Assembly (NCBI GenBank): GCA_963971535.1
Contig: OZ020588.1
Span: 122,614,887 to 122,678,886 of the forward strand
DNA: 64,000 nt
Origin: Notolepis coatsorum
Taxonomy: Eukaryota > Chordata > Actinopteri > Aulopiformes > Paralepididae
Reading direction: 5' to 3'
Shown: positions 22,421 through 34,121 of the stretch, in pieces
Position numbering within the stretch: position 1 is the first letter of the stretch
Layout of the letters: each line of letters starts with the position of its first letter
Made by a program: the position numbers and the translations under genes
Notes under the pieces: generated by a model
Told to the model about the DNA's origin: nothing
Database searches by the model: none
Seen by the model: the letters and a program-made list of their open reading frames with translations, nothing else

Positions 22421-23646
22421 ATATGTTAACACATTAGCGTCTGGCCATAGACTGACCCAGAGCACTGTTCAGACATATGTTAAATACACAGTTGTCAGTC
22501 ATAACATAATATCAGATATGATGATGAGGGGCAGCCTGCGAGGGGCAGCCTCGCAGATATATAGTTGAAATCAGGTTACCTCGCCTGATTATTTAAACCC
22601 TTGGATCGTCCGAGAAAAAAAACTATACCATTCCCAGTGGAGTGCAATACCAGCCGGAAGGCGTAGGGTGCGGTATTTGCCCTTTTGCAAGCTCAGACCC
22701 CATTCCCAACGATAACATCAGGCTGGATGGATGAAAATGAATGGATATCACTAATAAAAGAAATAACGATTAAAACCCGACTATACTCGTGATTGGTGCT
22801 CAAGTGATGGCGAGTTAACCCGACTATCATCGTGACTGGCATTGAATGAGTTAAAATGTAATATCGGAAATTATCTGTATCAGTTTTCCAAAAAATTTAA
22901 ACATTACATTTATTTAACCTTTATTTACCCAGGCAAGCATTATTGTATTGTCAAAAGTATGCATAATGTTGTGTTAATTCCAGGACAAGAGATATGTAAT
23001 GTTAATTACCTGAAATTATAAAAAAAATTGGGGGGGGGGGGGAAACCCTGCATATATCCGTATCGGAAATTAAGAGTTTGACAATATCGGTATATCGGAT
23101 ATCCTACTATACTACTATAATACCCTTTTTCCTGTGGTCAATTAGTACTTTATTATGTTTTCTGATGAGACCATGTTTGCAGCAGCCTCCGAAATGTCGT
23201 CCAACTCTCCTCGTAGGAGAGTGGGTGTAAATAGCCAAATGGCTGCCGTGTGACTATTCTCACCCGGGTGACACTCTGTTATGAATTGAATAAAGCCAAA
23301 TTAACAAAGCAAGGTTTGTTTGAAAACAATGCAGATGTTTGACAACAGTGGATGTAGAGCTGGGACTATAACTATTTTGTATAGAGACAGCCAAACTATT
23401 TTTTTTATAACATAAAAAGAATGTACATTATATTACAGCAGTATACAAAATAATGTGAGAAACCACCTAACATCTTAAAGTGCTGACCCCATGTCAACCA
23501 ACTGAGTTGCTTACATTCACAAAAGCTGACCCAGCTTTGTCTCCTAAGCCTAGGTAGACAGAGGGATCTAAAATCTCTGAGGATGGAATTGATTTTGGCT
23601 TTGGGTTTGGTTTTTACTGGATGCTGCTGTCAATACAGCTTGACTA

Positions 23647-23845
<199 letters not shown>

Positions 23846-24830
23846 TGCTGAGGTCTCCAAGCACCACAAAACCATCGCCTCCTCACTGTCAATGTTTCCA
23901 TCCACGTGTTTTTATGAAAAGTGTTATGTAATGAAAAATGCATGATTTAAACAACACATTTCTATACAATTTCATAAATGAAATTATGCGAAGGTGATGG
24001 AAACATTATTTGCAGATTAAATTATGACATTGTTTCAAGTTCAAGTTCAAGTTTCTTTAATAGTTGTCATACAGAAGTACAGAATACGTTTATACAAAAT
24101 GCTTCTTACTGTTACGCTCCAGAGACTGTGCAAGACAAGATAAGTATGAAATAAAATAACATAGTATAGCATGTAAATTAGAAGTAAAAAATGAGGTCAG
24201 TGTTCAGTATAGACATATGTACAATGTTCGATGCAGAATAGACGTAACTGAGTTACCATATAACAATATACTATGCAGTGTACTAATATACAATACTATA
24301 TAGTGCAAAGCAGAAATGGGATGAGGTACAATTTAGGTACAATTTACAGTAGGTGTACGAGTTGTAGTGCAAATCCTTTATCAATAAATATAAAGTGTGT
24401 TTGTGTGATCTAAAGTGTGGAGTGTGGGTGCTGCAGTGTGTTGTTTGTTTAAGTGAGTGTGTGGGTGTGTGTGCTGTGTGCATTTGATGGTTGTTGCATA
24501 GTGTTTATTGTTCGTTGAGCAGCCTGATGATTGCGAATAGGTTTTGTTTTGAGTCATGTGATATGATTTCTGTACAGGTGGTGAACACCTGCCTCATGCG
24601 CACTACCACGGATGCTGATGAAAATGTCCCTGATAATATAACAATCATCATCTACTGCCTGTAGTTCAACTACTGATTGATGGCCAGTCCTTTCTATTTA
24701 CACCACAATGGTGGTCTTGCTGACACCAGACGTTTCACTGACCACGACTCTGTACTCGCCATATGTAGCGAATATTAATATGAATCAGTTATTGATAGAC
24801 TCAATTGATTTTCATATGGGGTCTGGCTAA
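23846..24830. other. Non-coding stretch with repeat-like tail
   Basis: 24033-24110 has TCAAGTTCAAGTTCAAGTTT followed by CTTTAATAGTTGTCATACAG, resembling the reverse of a retroposon tail. 24480-24560 (GAGCAGCCTGATGATTGCGA) also looks dispersed. No coding sequence is recognised. Confidence 0.4.
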
Positions 24831-24831
24831 C

Positions 24832-25500
24832 TCAGGGGTCAGCAACCTTTACTATCAAAAGAGCCACTTTTCCCCCGTCCCACAAAATAAAATGCTCAGG
24901 GAGCCGCACAACCTATTTACCCTTAAAATGAAGATAACACAGTGTATAACGTTTTATATATCCCCAAGCATACCCCACATTTAGCATAAAACGCCTGACA
25001 ATTGCATACCCAAAGTAATTTGCGATTTATTATACTTTATACTTATAGCACACAGTTTGTTGCATTAATGGGATTATAAAGCAACAAAAAGAAAAAAAAA
25101 TACTTTTTAATTGCTGTTTTTACCTGTTATAACAAAGGAAAACCTCAAACTCTTATGAAGAGGAGAAAAAATACTGGCTGTGTAGACCTATTTTTTTATA
25201 AAACACAGAAGAGGAGACAAAACACTGGTGTCTGTAGACCGACTTTGAAATAAAACCCTGAACTATTCAGGTATATTTGAGTCCTTCCCTTATTTGTGGA
25301 ACATTTATAAAATAGAAAGTAGTCCACTTTGAAAAAAGAATACCATATGTAGACCTACTTTGAAATAAAACACAGAAAAGGAGAAAAAACACTGGCATCT
25401 GTATACCTACTTTGAAATAAAACCCTGAACTATGCAGCTCTATTAGAGTCCTTCCCTTATTTGTGGAAAATCTATCAAATAAAAAGTACATTTTTCATTG
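24832..25500. mobile_element. hAT-like left end followed by a tandemly duplicated interior
   Basis: AGGGGTCAGCAACCTTTACT at 24832 is a typical hAT terminus (CAGGGGTCAGCAACC type). 25140-25490 holds two to three diverged copies of a block containing GAAATAAAACCCTGAACTAT and GAGTCCTTCCCTTATTTGTG. No matching right terminus was found. Confidence 0.4.
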
Positions 25501-26114
25501 TTCGCAAATTTCGCACCACATATCAGGCATACAGGTAAGCCTTTTGTTGACTAAATATCTTAGTTGATGAAATATTTTTTCATTTCAGTGTCACAGTATG
25601 ACATCGATCTCCAAAAGTGGATGGAAACTTAGTTACAGGCTTCAATTGAACAGATTTATGCCTGGGTGTCAAGCTGCCACCTGACCACCCAGGATGAGTC
25701 GGTAGCGGCATCTTCAACTGTCATTGTAATTGAAAGCAAGTGACAGCAGAACTTAAATAGAGTGCTGTGGTGTAAACGTCTTATTATGTTTTTATGTTTA
25801 CATGGACTGCATCATGAAAGGCACAATAGGCAAACAATATTAGAACATCTATAGAGCATGGCTACTGATCCAATACACGTTGCTTCTATTATGATTGTAT
25901 ACCATAAGGACGCACGCAAAAAAATAACACTAAACCAGACAATAAATTGTCACAAGACTGAAGACGTTTTCCACTTTTTCTTGGGAACCTGTATCATGCA
26001 GTCAAGAGTGCAACTGGTTTTGAGCCACTTAATACCAAGGATAAGTCTGAGGTCTGAATGGGGATTTGCTAAATTTGGGTTTAATTGGGTTTAAAATGGC
26101 TCTGTTCCACACAG

Positions 26115-26283
<169 letters not shown>

Positions 26284-26352
26284 TCACCACATGCCTTTTC
26301 CATCTGGGCAGAAAACACATTCTCCTTTGGAGCAGAACTTTCCTGGGCCCTC

Positions 26353-27025
26353 TGTTATGGTTTGTATAGCGACCCCAATAGCACAACACAAGACAGGTAT
26401 GAGAGTTAGCCAAAAAACAGGGCATTATTTATCTCACAGGGAAAAAAGGGAGCACTGACCCTTTAAGGGTAAAATACACAAGAGTCCATGAACAACAAAA
26501 AATGCAGCACTGGTCCTTTTAAGGGTGATCAAAAAAACATCCAGGACATCACGGAAATGTTCAGGTAGTCAAGAGACTCACCAGGCAAAGGTGCCAACAG
26601 GGAACTTGACCGCACGGAAGCGGTGATAACACAGGGAATATCCACAGGAGCATGAAAACGTCCCAGGCGGAAAACGACGCCGACGTCTCACACAGGGGAC
26701 GCGGCAGTCGGGGGTAGGATGTAGATGGCCGCCGACGTCTCACACAGGGAACGCGGCAGTCGGGGGTAGGATGTAGATGGCCGCCGACGTCTCACACAGG
26801 GGACGCGGCAGTCGGGGGTAGGATGTAGATGGCACGACGTCTCACGCCGGAGACGCGGCAGTAGATGGTGTCAACAAAATGACCTGGCAAGGAGTGGAAG
26901 GGAGTCTGCAATACTTGTACTCTCATCCGAGCTGATTGCAAACTCCTCTCAAGTGCGTGAAGCCGACTGTTCGGCACACCCCCTCGTTGGGAAGCGCGCA
27001 GTGTTTACCCAGCCCTCACACCGTC
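26353..27025. mobile_element. Solo LTR-like sequence related to the Ty3 LTR
   Basis: The left end TGTTATGGTTTGTATAGCGA parallels the Ty3 LTR end TGTTAGGGTTTGTAACCGA, and both continue with CCCCAA and GAGTTAGCCAAAAA. The right end is near CCGTCACA. No second LTR or interior is seen and no clear 5-bp duplication was found. It contains a 52-bp minisatellite. Confidence 0.6.
26682..26870. repeat. 52-bp minisatellite, about 3.5 copies
   Basis: GACGTCTCAC recurs at 26682, 26734, 26786 and 26835 (steps 52, 52, 49), each followed by ACGCGGCAG and GGATGTAGATGGC. Confidence 0.9.
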
Positions 27026-27432
27026 ACATGTATCTTCTTCTGTAGATAGGCAGTGGAAGTTCCTTCTCTCTCTGTTTCATATTTGCTTAGCACTCTCTCT
27101 CTTTCTTTTCTTCTTCTCTTCTCGTCTATTTTTCCTTTCATCTTATCTTCACTTTCCCTCTGACCTTTTTATTTTTTCTTTTTATTTCTTGTTTTCACCT
27201 CCTCTTCTCATTTCCTCTCCTCTCCCTCCAGCTTTTCCTTTCCTCAACCCACCCTCCTATATTCTCCCTTTCCTCCTCTCCTCCCTTCCCCTCTTTTTCT
27301 GTCTATTCCTCCCCTTCTTCATCCTGCCACTAGGGAACAATCATCCCCTGAAAATGACTTAAAATGTCTTAATCATCCCTGCATCTATGCACAATCCCAC
27401 CCCAGTCATCACACACATAATAAACCTATCCA
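27026..27432. other. Pyrimidine-rich non-coding stretch
   Basis: 27060-27330 is dominated by C and T on the plus strand without a clean repeat period. No gene is seen. Confidence 0.6.
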
Positions 27433-28031
27433 TAAATACTGCGGCATGGTCATGCTGGACCTCCAAAAGGTTTTCAACTCTGTCAATCACTCCATTCTGA
27501 TTGACAAGCTAAAAGCCATTGGTTTTGATAGTTTATCAGTGAGCTGGATGCAATCCTACCTGGAGGGGTGAGAACAGATGGTAGAGGTAAACGGTACCCT
27601 ATCCCCCTCCCTCCCAGTGAACTGTGGTGTTCCACAAGGAAGCATACTAGGACCGTTACTGTTCCTAATTCATGCAAATGACATGTCATCAGCTTGTGAC
27701 TGCAACTTGTTCCTGTTCACGGACGACTCAGCCCTGCTGGTCTCTGACAAGAACAAGTTACAGGTTGAACAAACCCCCAGCTCAGAACTCAGCAGAATCT
27801 GCACCTGGCTCGCTGATAACAAACTATCATTACACCTGGGTAAAACAGAGTCCATTCTCTTCGGATCAAATAACAAACTCAGCAAGACCAACGTGGGTGA
27901 CAATATTGTCACAAGGAAAGATGAAATTACATACCTGGGTTCCATCCTAGAGGCAAATATTTCCTGTGACAAGATGGCATCCAATATAATCAAAAAAGTC
28001 AACCAACGAACAAGATTCTTGTACCGGATCT
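27433..28031 (+). pseudogene. Non-LTR retrotransposon reverse transcriptase, 5' part
   Basis: The plus-strand frame reads GMVMLDLQKVFNSVNHSIL, then NCGVPQGSILGPLLFLIHAN, then LFLFTDDSALLVSDK, then WLADNKLSLHLGKTESILFG. These are the RT palm motifs of vertebrate LINEs (jockey/CR1/L2 type); the catalytic box is FTDD rather than the usual F/YADD. A stop follows MQSYLEG at about 27569, and the conserved catalytic Asp in block A is preserved as LDLQ. The frame is then cut by a hAT at 28032 and resumes at 29217. The 5' end is truncated. Confidence 0.88.
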
Positions 28032-29208
28032 TAGGGGTGGACGGTATAAACGGTATACGGTATAAATGGTATGAATTTGCTCTACGGTATGGATTTTGAC
28101 TATACCTTGTAACCGGTAGAGCTGCTCTAAAATAGCAATGACGTCATGTAACCACAGCGCGACTATTTCACTCGTATGCGAACTGGAAAAAGTTATTTAG
28201 GAGCACAGAGGCTTCGCGCAGTGGGCGTGTCAACACGCAATTGTCATTTCATAATAAACACAGAAGCAAACTAGCTCTTCCGCCCTGCGTTTGAAGGCTG
28301 TGTGACAACTTCTCTCCCGAGTCGCGCAGTTTCTATGTGTAATGTAAACTCTGCGACGAGTCCAATGGTCTAACATGCTTTGCATCCTCGCCATTCTGGA
28401 ATGCCCACGTCGCGCTAAAACCTTATGTAATGTTAACTGTCGATGTACCCTCAGAAAGCTAACGTTAGCTGGCTCCACTCCTACTGTAGCAGCCTGTCGA
28501 TGTATTAGCCTCAGCAAGCTAACGTTAGCTGGCTCCACTCCTACTGTAGCAGCCTGTCGATGTATTAGCATCAGCAAGCTAACGTTAGCTGGCTCCACTC
28601 CTACTGGAGCAGCCTGTTGATGTATTAGCCTCAGCAAGCTAACGTTAGCTGGCTCCACTCCTACTATAGCAGCCTGTCGATGTACTAGCCTCAGCAAACT
28701 AACGTTAGCTGGCTCCACTCCTACTGTAGCAGCCTGTCGATGTATTAGCCTCAGTAAGCTAACGTTAGCTGGCTCCACTCCTACTGTAGCAGCCTGTCAA
28801 TGTATTAGCCTCAGCAAGCTAACGTTAGCTGGCTCCACTCCTACTGTAGCAGCCTGTTGATGTATTAGCCTCAGCAAGCTAACGTTAGCTCCACTCTAGC
28901 AGCCTCCTCCCTCCCTCTCTCTCTCACTCTGTCTCCCCCATCCCTCCCTCTCTCTCTCTCTGCTAACAATCCTGATTCGATTCTTGAACCTATTTAATTA
29001 AAAAGGAAGATATTGATGGATTGGACATTAGCTATAGTATAGCTCAGCAGCTGTAACAGAATACCAACTGCCATACCAGTGTTTTACCCCTTCAGAAGCA
29101 GTTATATAGACATTTTAAGATATGTTAATATACCGTGATATATACCGTTACCGTCTATGCTTCAAATTATACCGTGATATAAATTTTAGACCATACCGTC
29201 CAGCCCTA
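28032..29208. mobile_element. hAT element inserted in the LINE
   Basis: The left end is TAGGGGTGGACGGTATAAAC and the right end, reverse-complemented, is TAGGGCTGGACGGTATGG. The 8-bp flanks are CCGGATCT (28024-28031) and TCGGATCT (29209-29216), one mismatch. Removing it restores LINE continuity. Only short noise frames occur inside; it is mostly a minisatellite. Confidence 0.85.
28440..28890. repeat. 60-bp minisatellite, about 7.5 copies, each with a 14-bp palindrome
   Basis: The unit runs GATGTATTAGCCTCAGCA, then AGCTAACGTTAGCT, then GGCTCCACTCCTACTGTAG, then CAGCCTGTC. AGCTAACGTTAGCT is its own reverse complement and is kept in nearly every unit. Because 60 is divisible by three, both strands show open frames; these are artefacts. 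Confidence 0.97.
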
Positions 29209-29216
29209 TCGGATCT

Positions 29217-29965
29217 CCTCTCTGGTAAACAACAATACCCTGAAGACTCTAACAGGAGCACTCATTCAAGGGTACTATGACTATGCTTGCACCTCATGGT
29301 ACCAATGCACCTCAAAGGCACTAAAAACAAGATTACAAACATCACAAAACAAACTGGTCAGACTACTGCTTGACCTTACTCCTAGAACCCACCCCACCGC
29401 CTGGTGTACAAGATACACTACACCACTAAGGTACCCATGTCGAAATACTTCCCAAAGGTCAGTGAATACCACGACCACAACACCCAAGGGAGTCCCACAA
29501 ATCATGTCCAACCCAGATTCGGCTCAAACAAGGGACTAAACACATTCCGCAATTATGCCACATCAACGTGGAACGCCCTACCCACAGCTGTAAAACATTT
29601 TTAATCACTACCCACATTCAAAACCGCTCTCAAAGAGCACCTACGGGAGGCTGCAATTCGAAACTGGCCCCTGTACCTGTCTGAACCCCCCTCCCACCCA
29701 CTCCTAATGTACAGTTCCCTCCCCCTCGTATGTATATATTTACTGTTAGGATCTGTTTAACAGTACTGTGACATCTTGTATGTCACAAATGTAACTGTAC
29801 TGTATATCTGTATGTTGTGTATGTCATAAATGTCATTATGAATTGAAAATGGGGGACCCTGATGTAAACAAGACGAAAGTCTTTCTCTGGTCTGAATCCC
29901 CTTAACAATTGTATGTATTGAGCTGTACTGTACTGTACCCATTCTGCAATCTGTTAATTCAAGTT
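29217..29965 (+). pseudogene. Non-LTR retrotransposon, 3' part and tail
   Basis: After the hAT the LINE frame continues with ALIQGYYDYACTSWYQ and QNKLVRLLLDLTPRTHPTAW, the post-RT region, then frame-shifted remnants (FRNYATSTWNALPTAVK). The 3' UTR contains CCCTGATGTAAACAAGAC, also found at 4124-4141, and ends in AATTCAATTCAATCA. That repeat tail marks the 3' end at about 29965. Confidence 0.85.
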
Positions 29966-30944
29966 TTCAATCAATTCAATTCAATCACCTTTACCTATAG
30001 AATTGTGGCCCCATCTGTGGCATGTCACATTCTAAGTTACTGGCTGTGCTTTCTCCTCCTACACCAAATACTGTATCTGTCTCTACTCCAAGACCCAGTA
30101 ATCAGTCCTTCCCCCTGTTTAGGAAGCCCCCCAGGAAGTCTAATTAATGGACTTTGTTTATGCCCACTCCTGCGCTCCCTGCTGAGACGGATCCACACAC
30201 AAACTCTTCAAAAACACAAGACATGAAAAGACCCCAAAACTCTGAGACGTCGTTAGATGACTGAACTAACTCCACCTCTAACAGTAATCGGCTGCATCTC
30301 TTTCAGTTTAGGTCATACAGTAGGTGTGCTTCCTGAAGGTGTTCCCATGGCGTTTAATTGGACACAGCAGAGCGGTTCTCTCGTCTCTGCTACTCATTAG
30401 TCTACTGTTTGTGGTTACCTCTGCTGGCATAAAAATACATACAGAAAAAATATTTTCTATACGTTTCTATAGCCCCTTTTACACGACGGGAATGCAGTTA
30501 TTCTGCATCGCCATTTATATAGAATGGGGGGGGCATTGTTGTTCCGGCTTTTATCTGGCACCAGCGGTAGTCACATTGCCGAATCAGCATGTGTGTAAAA
30601 AAGACAGCCAACACGCTGTCCTTTGAAACATTCTGGTAAAATCCTTACCAAGTCGGGGCACAGGGGTTTGAAAGGATTCAGTGAATTCAGCTATTTGATA
30701 AGAGAACTACACTCCCTCCCAGAATGCAATGTGATGTCAATGTCAATGTCACTAGACCAATTCTCACCTGGAACAAAGGCCCAGTTTATAGTCGGTTGTT
30801 CCTTTGTTATTCCAATGACTGGGCCCAGGCAGGCCTACAGTGACACACACTTTGTTTGATGCCATGTACACACACTAGATAGATAGAGGTTTACCTGAAT
30901 ACATTTATAATAGTATAGTAATATAATATATAATATAATATAAT

Positions 30945-30948
<4 letters not shown>
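29966..30948. other. Non-coding, with a dispersed repeat at 30619-30835
   Basis: 30619-30835 matches 58820-59030 in the opposite orientation: both contain ACATTCTGGTAAAATCCTTA or its near relative, AGAACTACACTCC, and GGAACAAAGGCCCAGT-like sequence. The rest shows nothing recognisable. Confidence 0.5.
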
Positions 30949-31026
<78 letters not shown>

Positions 31027-31080
31027 AAGAAAGAAAGAATGAAAGAGAGAAAGGAAGAATGAAAGAGAGAGAGATACATA
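30949..31080. repeat. (GA)n microsatellite with GAAT-type extension
   Basis: About 66 bp pure GA, then three AATGAAAGAGAGAAAG-type units. Confidence 0.97.
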
Positions 31081-32399
31081 GATATAGGCAGAGAGAGACA
31101 TTTATAATAATTATTATAATAATTATTATTAAATAGAATAATTTTCTATAGGCTTGCCGTGGTAGTCAGTGATACTGGTGTCATTCTGTGTTCAGGCATC
31201 CACTGAGTAAATTCATTGCCTAGTGCCCATTTAACAACTTATATGCTTGGTAAGTTTCAGTTTCACTTGTAGAGAGGATTTAACTGCACGTGAAGACACA
31301 ATGGCATTTGGATTTATCAATATTTTGGATTTAAACACAGTAGCAGTTCAACTGGAGAGGAGCTCAGATGATCAGTCCGGAAAAGCATGTAGGCTGTACG
31401 CTAAGCTTTTTCACTAGGGGCACAGGTGCCCCTAAAGGAAAAATGTAGGGGCACATAATCTTTTTAGGGGCACTTTTTTAAATACAAATTGTATCATTAT
31501 AGTGCAAAAAAATATGTTCCTCCTGCCTCATTACTGTGGTCCTTTTATTTAACATTTAAGTGCTTTTGTTTTCAGGTTTGTATCTTTTATAATGAACCAA
31601 CTGAAGTATTACCACAGCTGCAAACATTTCTTCTTTCATTGATAACAGTGTATTAACACATTGATCGCCAAGAATGGCGTAAGTTGTTATTGCCCGCCAT
31701 GTGTTGAACGTCAACAACGGCGTAAATCGTTTTTGAGATCAATATTTAATTTTTTTGCCATGGCATTCATAATTCATCCAGCCTCCATCCAGACTGCAGC
31801 GGCACCCTGTATGAGATTGCAACGCCTCAATACCGCCGCCTGGTGGATGGTCGGGCGAGTTACACTCTCGCCAAAACCGGAAGTGGCGATCGGTGCGTCA
31901 AGGAAATCCCTCCGGCAGTCATATCTTGTTACGTGGATCCAGACAAACACTCTAGTGCATTTCGATCGCTTTCGAAACGCAATAATCGATATGATTTCGG
32001 CGTTTATTGCACCATACAAACCCGAAATGGATGTAGGAGATCGACGTCAAATAATTGGGATCTTTTTCATCCAGTCTCATCGGCGAACGGTAAGAGGAAT
32101 ATACCGTTATTTACAGCCCGATTGTTTATTCGTTTCACTGCAAACCATCTGCTCAACATATCAACCCATACTAAATAAAGCCGTTACTGACGATCAAGGA
32201 ATTATAAACGACCCCCCCCCCCCCCCCCTTTCCTTCACGCATGATGAAGCATAATGTATACCGATCATATACATTTGAATTTCTTAATATATCGTGTATA
32301 GGAAAGAAACGGCAATCGATAATATATCATATGCGTCAGGGCCTATAACTCTCGTTTGGAATTACAGCAGAAAACCAGAAAAAAACGTATATTCTAGAC

Positions 32400-34121
32400 C
32401 AGGGGTGGCCAACCCGCGGCTCGCGAGCCGCATGCGGCTCTTTGCCCGTCAATGTGCGGCTCTTCCATCCATAAAAAAAAATAAAAAAAAAATAAAAAAA
32501 AAGGTTTTTTTTTTATTATTTTTTTACTTTTTTTTTTTTTTTTACTTTTTTTTTTTTATGTCACTCATTCCATAAGGACGTAGAATAAACATTTACAATT
32601 TTTTTTTAAATGGTCCATTTGCATGTTCTTGGTATCTGAATCTAGGGACATATATGGATCAGTGTCAGAAATAGTGTGTCTGTTACTAGGCTTGAGTAAA
32701 TTGTAATGAACCAAAGGAGAATATCAATTCTATTTAAAAAAAAATATATATATCTTTGACTGTAAATAACACCATGCTAAAATTGACCAGACCTGAAAAA
32801 TCTAAGCAAATGAATAAAGGGAAGATGATTAAACAGAAGGTTTTGTAGATACAGTACTGAATTCTGCCATCTTTTTTATAATGTAAATTTCTCCACCATT
32901 CTTCATCATATTGCAACACCGTTTTTTGCAAGACGTTCACAGAAAGGTAGAGAAACTAACTGCGTTCTGTTTTATGGCAATAACGTTCAGGTTTGTGGGA
33001 GATAATCCCAAAAAATAAGAGAAATTAAAAAGTAAATCCAGAAGTCAGATGATTGACAGGGGCTGGTGTGAGCTGGGTAGGGTAGTTTTTCGAAATTTGA
33101 AAGCCCTGAGTCTCTTCCTTCAAAAGACTACACTCACTTTTGGCTGTGCCACTTCCTCCTGTCAATATGCGCCGGTTTCCGACTCAATGCCCTGAGATTT
33201 CTATAATCTTATATTTCACTAATAACAGTTAAAATAATTGGTAAACAAACATAATGCTGAAAATATACACTTTTACTGTATATCTCAGGCTTTAGAGGTT
33301 AACCCTGTGAGGCCCAAATTAAAAAGAAATTAGCAACTTCAGAGGCCAGAGGGTGGGACATATAAACACATTTACTATCAAATAGCATTGTGAGGCTGAA
33401 CAACAGGACCAATTGACTATACATGTGCTTAAAGGGGAACTATCTTATAAATGGCTTTTTTCAGTGTTTACCATTGTTTCTTAGCTATGTGGACTTATAT
33501 TAATAGGATATATGTCTCTAATTCTCATATTGGCGAATTCTTCCAATTCTCCTCTCACAATATTCACCCTCACTGAACTGAGTCATCTGAAAATGTGCAT
33601 ATCTGTGATGTCAGAGATTTCTCAGCTGCATAATAATGTGGCAGTTGATGTGGCAGTTGGCACCAGGCCACACAGTGGTTGGAGCCCAGCCTCAAAACGG
33701 CTTGAGGTAGAAAAATGCGGTTTTTAGTACTTGATTAGAAATACAAAACAATGCATTTAAAAAAAAAAAAACCTAGGTGTTCCATAGACTCACAGGAATT
33801 GTGTAAAAGTGCCCAAATAGTGAAAGAAATAGTAAAATAGTTCTCCTTTAACATTTTTTAAATAAACATTATTTTTTTAAATGGCTAAAAGTGATTTTGT
33901 AATTTTGCAACCGTGGGTCTCACAGGGTACTTTTAACCCTGTGAGGCCCAAATAAAAAAGACATTAGCAACTTCAGAGGCCAGAGGGTGAGACCTATAAA
34001 CACATGAAGGGTGCCGTGACTGAAAAAAAAGGTTGAGAAACGCTGGTATGTGGTGTGGCTCTTTGTGGTACCACAGTCATTTTTTTGTGGCTCTTAGTCT
34101 CTGACTGGTTGGCCACCCCTG
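32400..34121. mobile_element. hAT element with perfect 8-bp target duplication, nested in pB2
   Basis: Left end CAGGGGTGGCCAACCCGCGG; right end reverse-complemented CAGGGGTGGCCAACCAGTC. TTCTAGAC flanks both sides (32392-32399 and 34122-34129). No transposase is visible. 32573-32790 matches 44975-45180 in reverse, so a relative lies there. A 72-bp direct repeat starting TTAACCCTGTGAGGCCC occurs at 33299 and 33933. Confidence 0.92.
33299..34004. repeat. 72-bp direct repeats beginning TTAACCCTGTGAGGCCC; possible TTAA element
   Basis: Copies at 33299-33370 and 33933-34004 share TTAACCCTGTGAGGCCCAAA and CAACTTCAGAGGCCAGAGGG. Just before the second copy is GGGTCTCACAGGGT, an inverted version of the same end, so 33299-33936 may be a TTAA-bounded piggyBac-like element followed by a fragment of another. 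Confidence 0.4.

Larger units (their letters stand above)
15801..22854. mobile_element. piggyBac-like TTAA element pB1, with a nested element inside
   Basis: The left end is TTAACTCATTGACCGCCACG and the right end, reverse-complemented, is TTAACTCATTCAATGCC. TTAA lies at both boundaries (15801-15804 and 22851-22854), as expected for piggyBac transposons. The 5-prime consensus resembles pB2-pB4 (TTAACNCNTTGATCGCC). No transposase is seen. About 120 bp on the left and 430 bp on the right belong to it; the rest is a later insertion. Confidence 0.6.
15750..23106. mobile_element. Ends of a hAT element carrying nested insertions
   Basis: The left end reads TAGGGATGTCCGATATTATC with repeated ATCGGCC blocks. 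The right end (23050-23106) reads ATATCGGTATATCGGATATC then CTA, roughly the inverse. Such TAGGGATGTCCGATA ends are common in fish hAT elements. The 8-bp flanks do not match (ATCATAAC against CTATACTA), so the right end may be decayed or belong to another copy. A piggyBac-like element occupies the interior. Confidence 0.45.

Noticed and set aside
28230..28778. 182-codon frame with 20-residue repeats
   Set aside because: The 60-bp minisatellite has a period divisible by three, so both strands stay open; no start or domain evidence.
31661..32254. 197-codon frame inside pB2 as a candidate transposase
   Set aside because: No DDD/E-type motifs or piggyBac similarity is visible, there is an overlapping frame of similar length, and it spans the poly(C) run.
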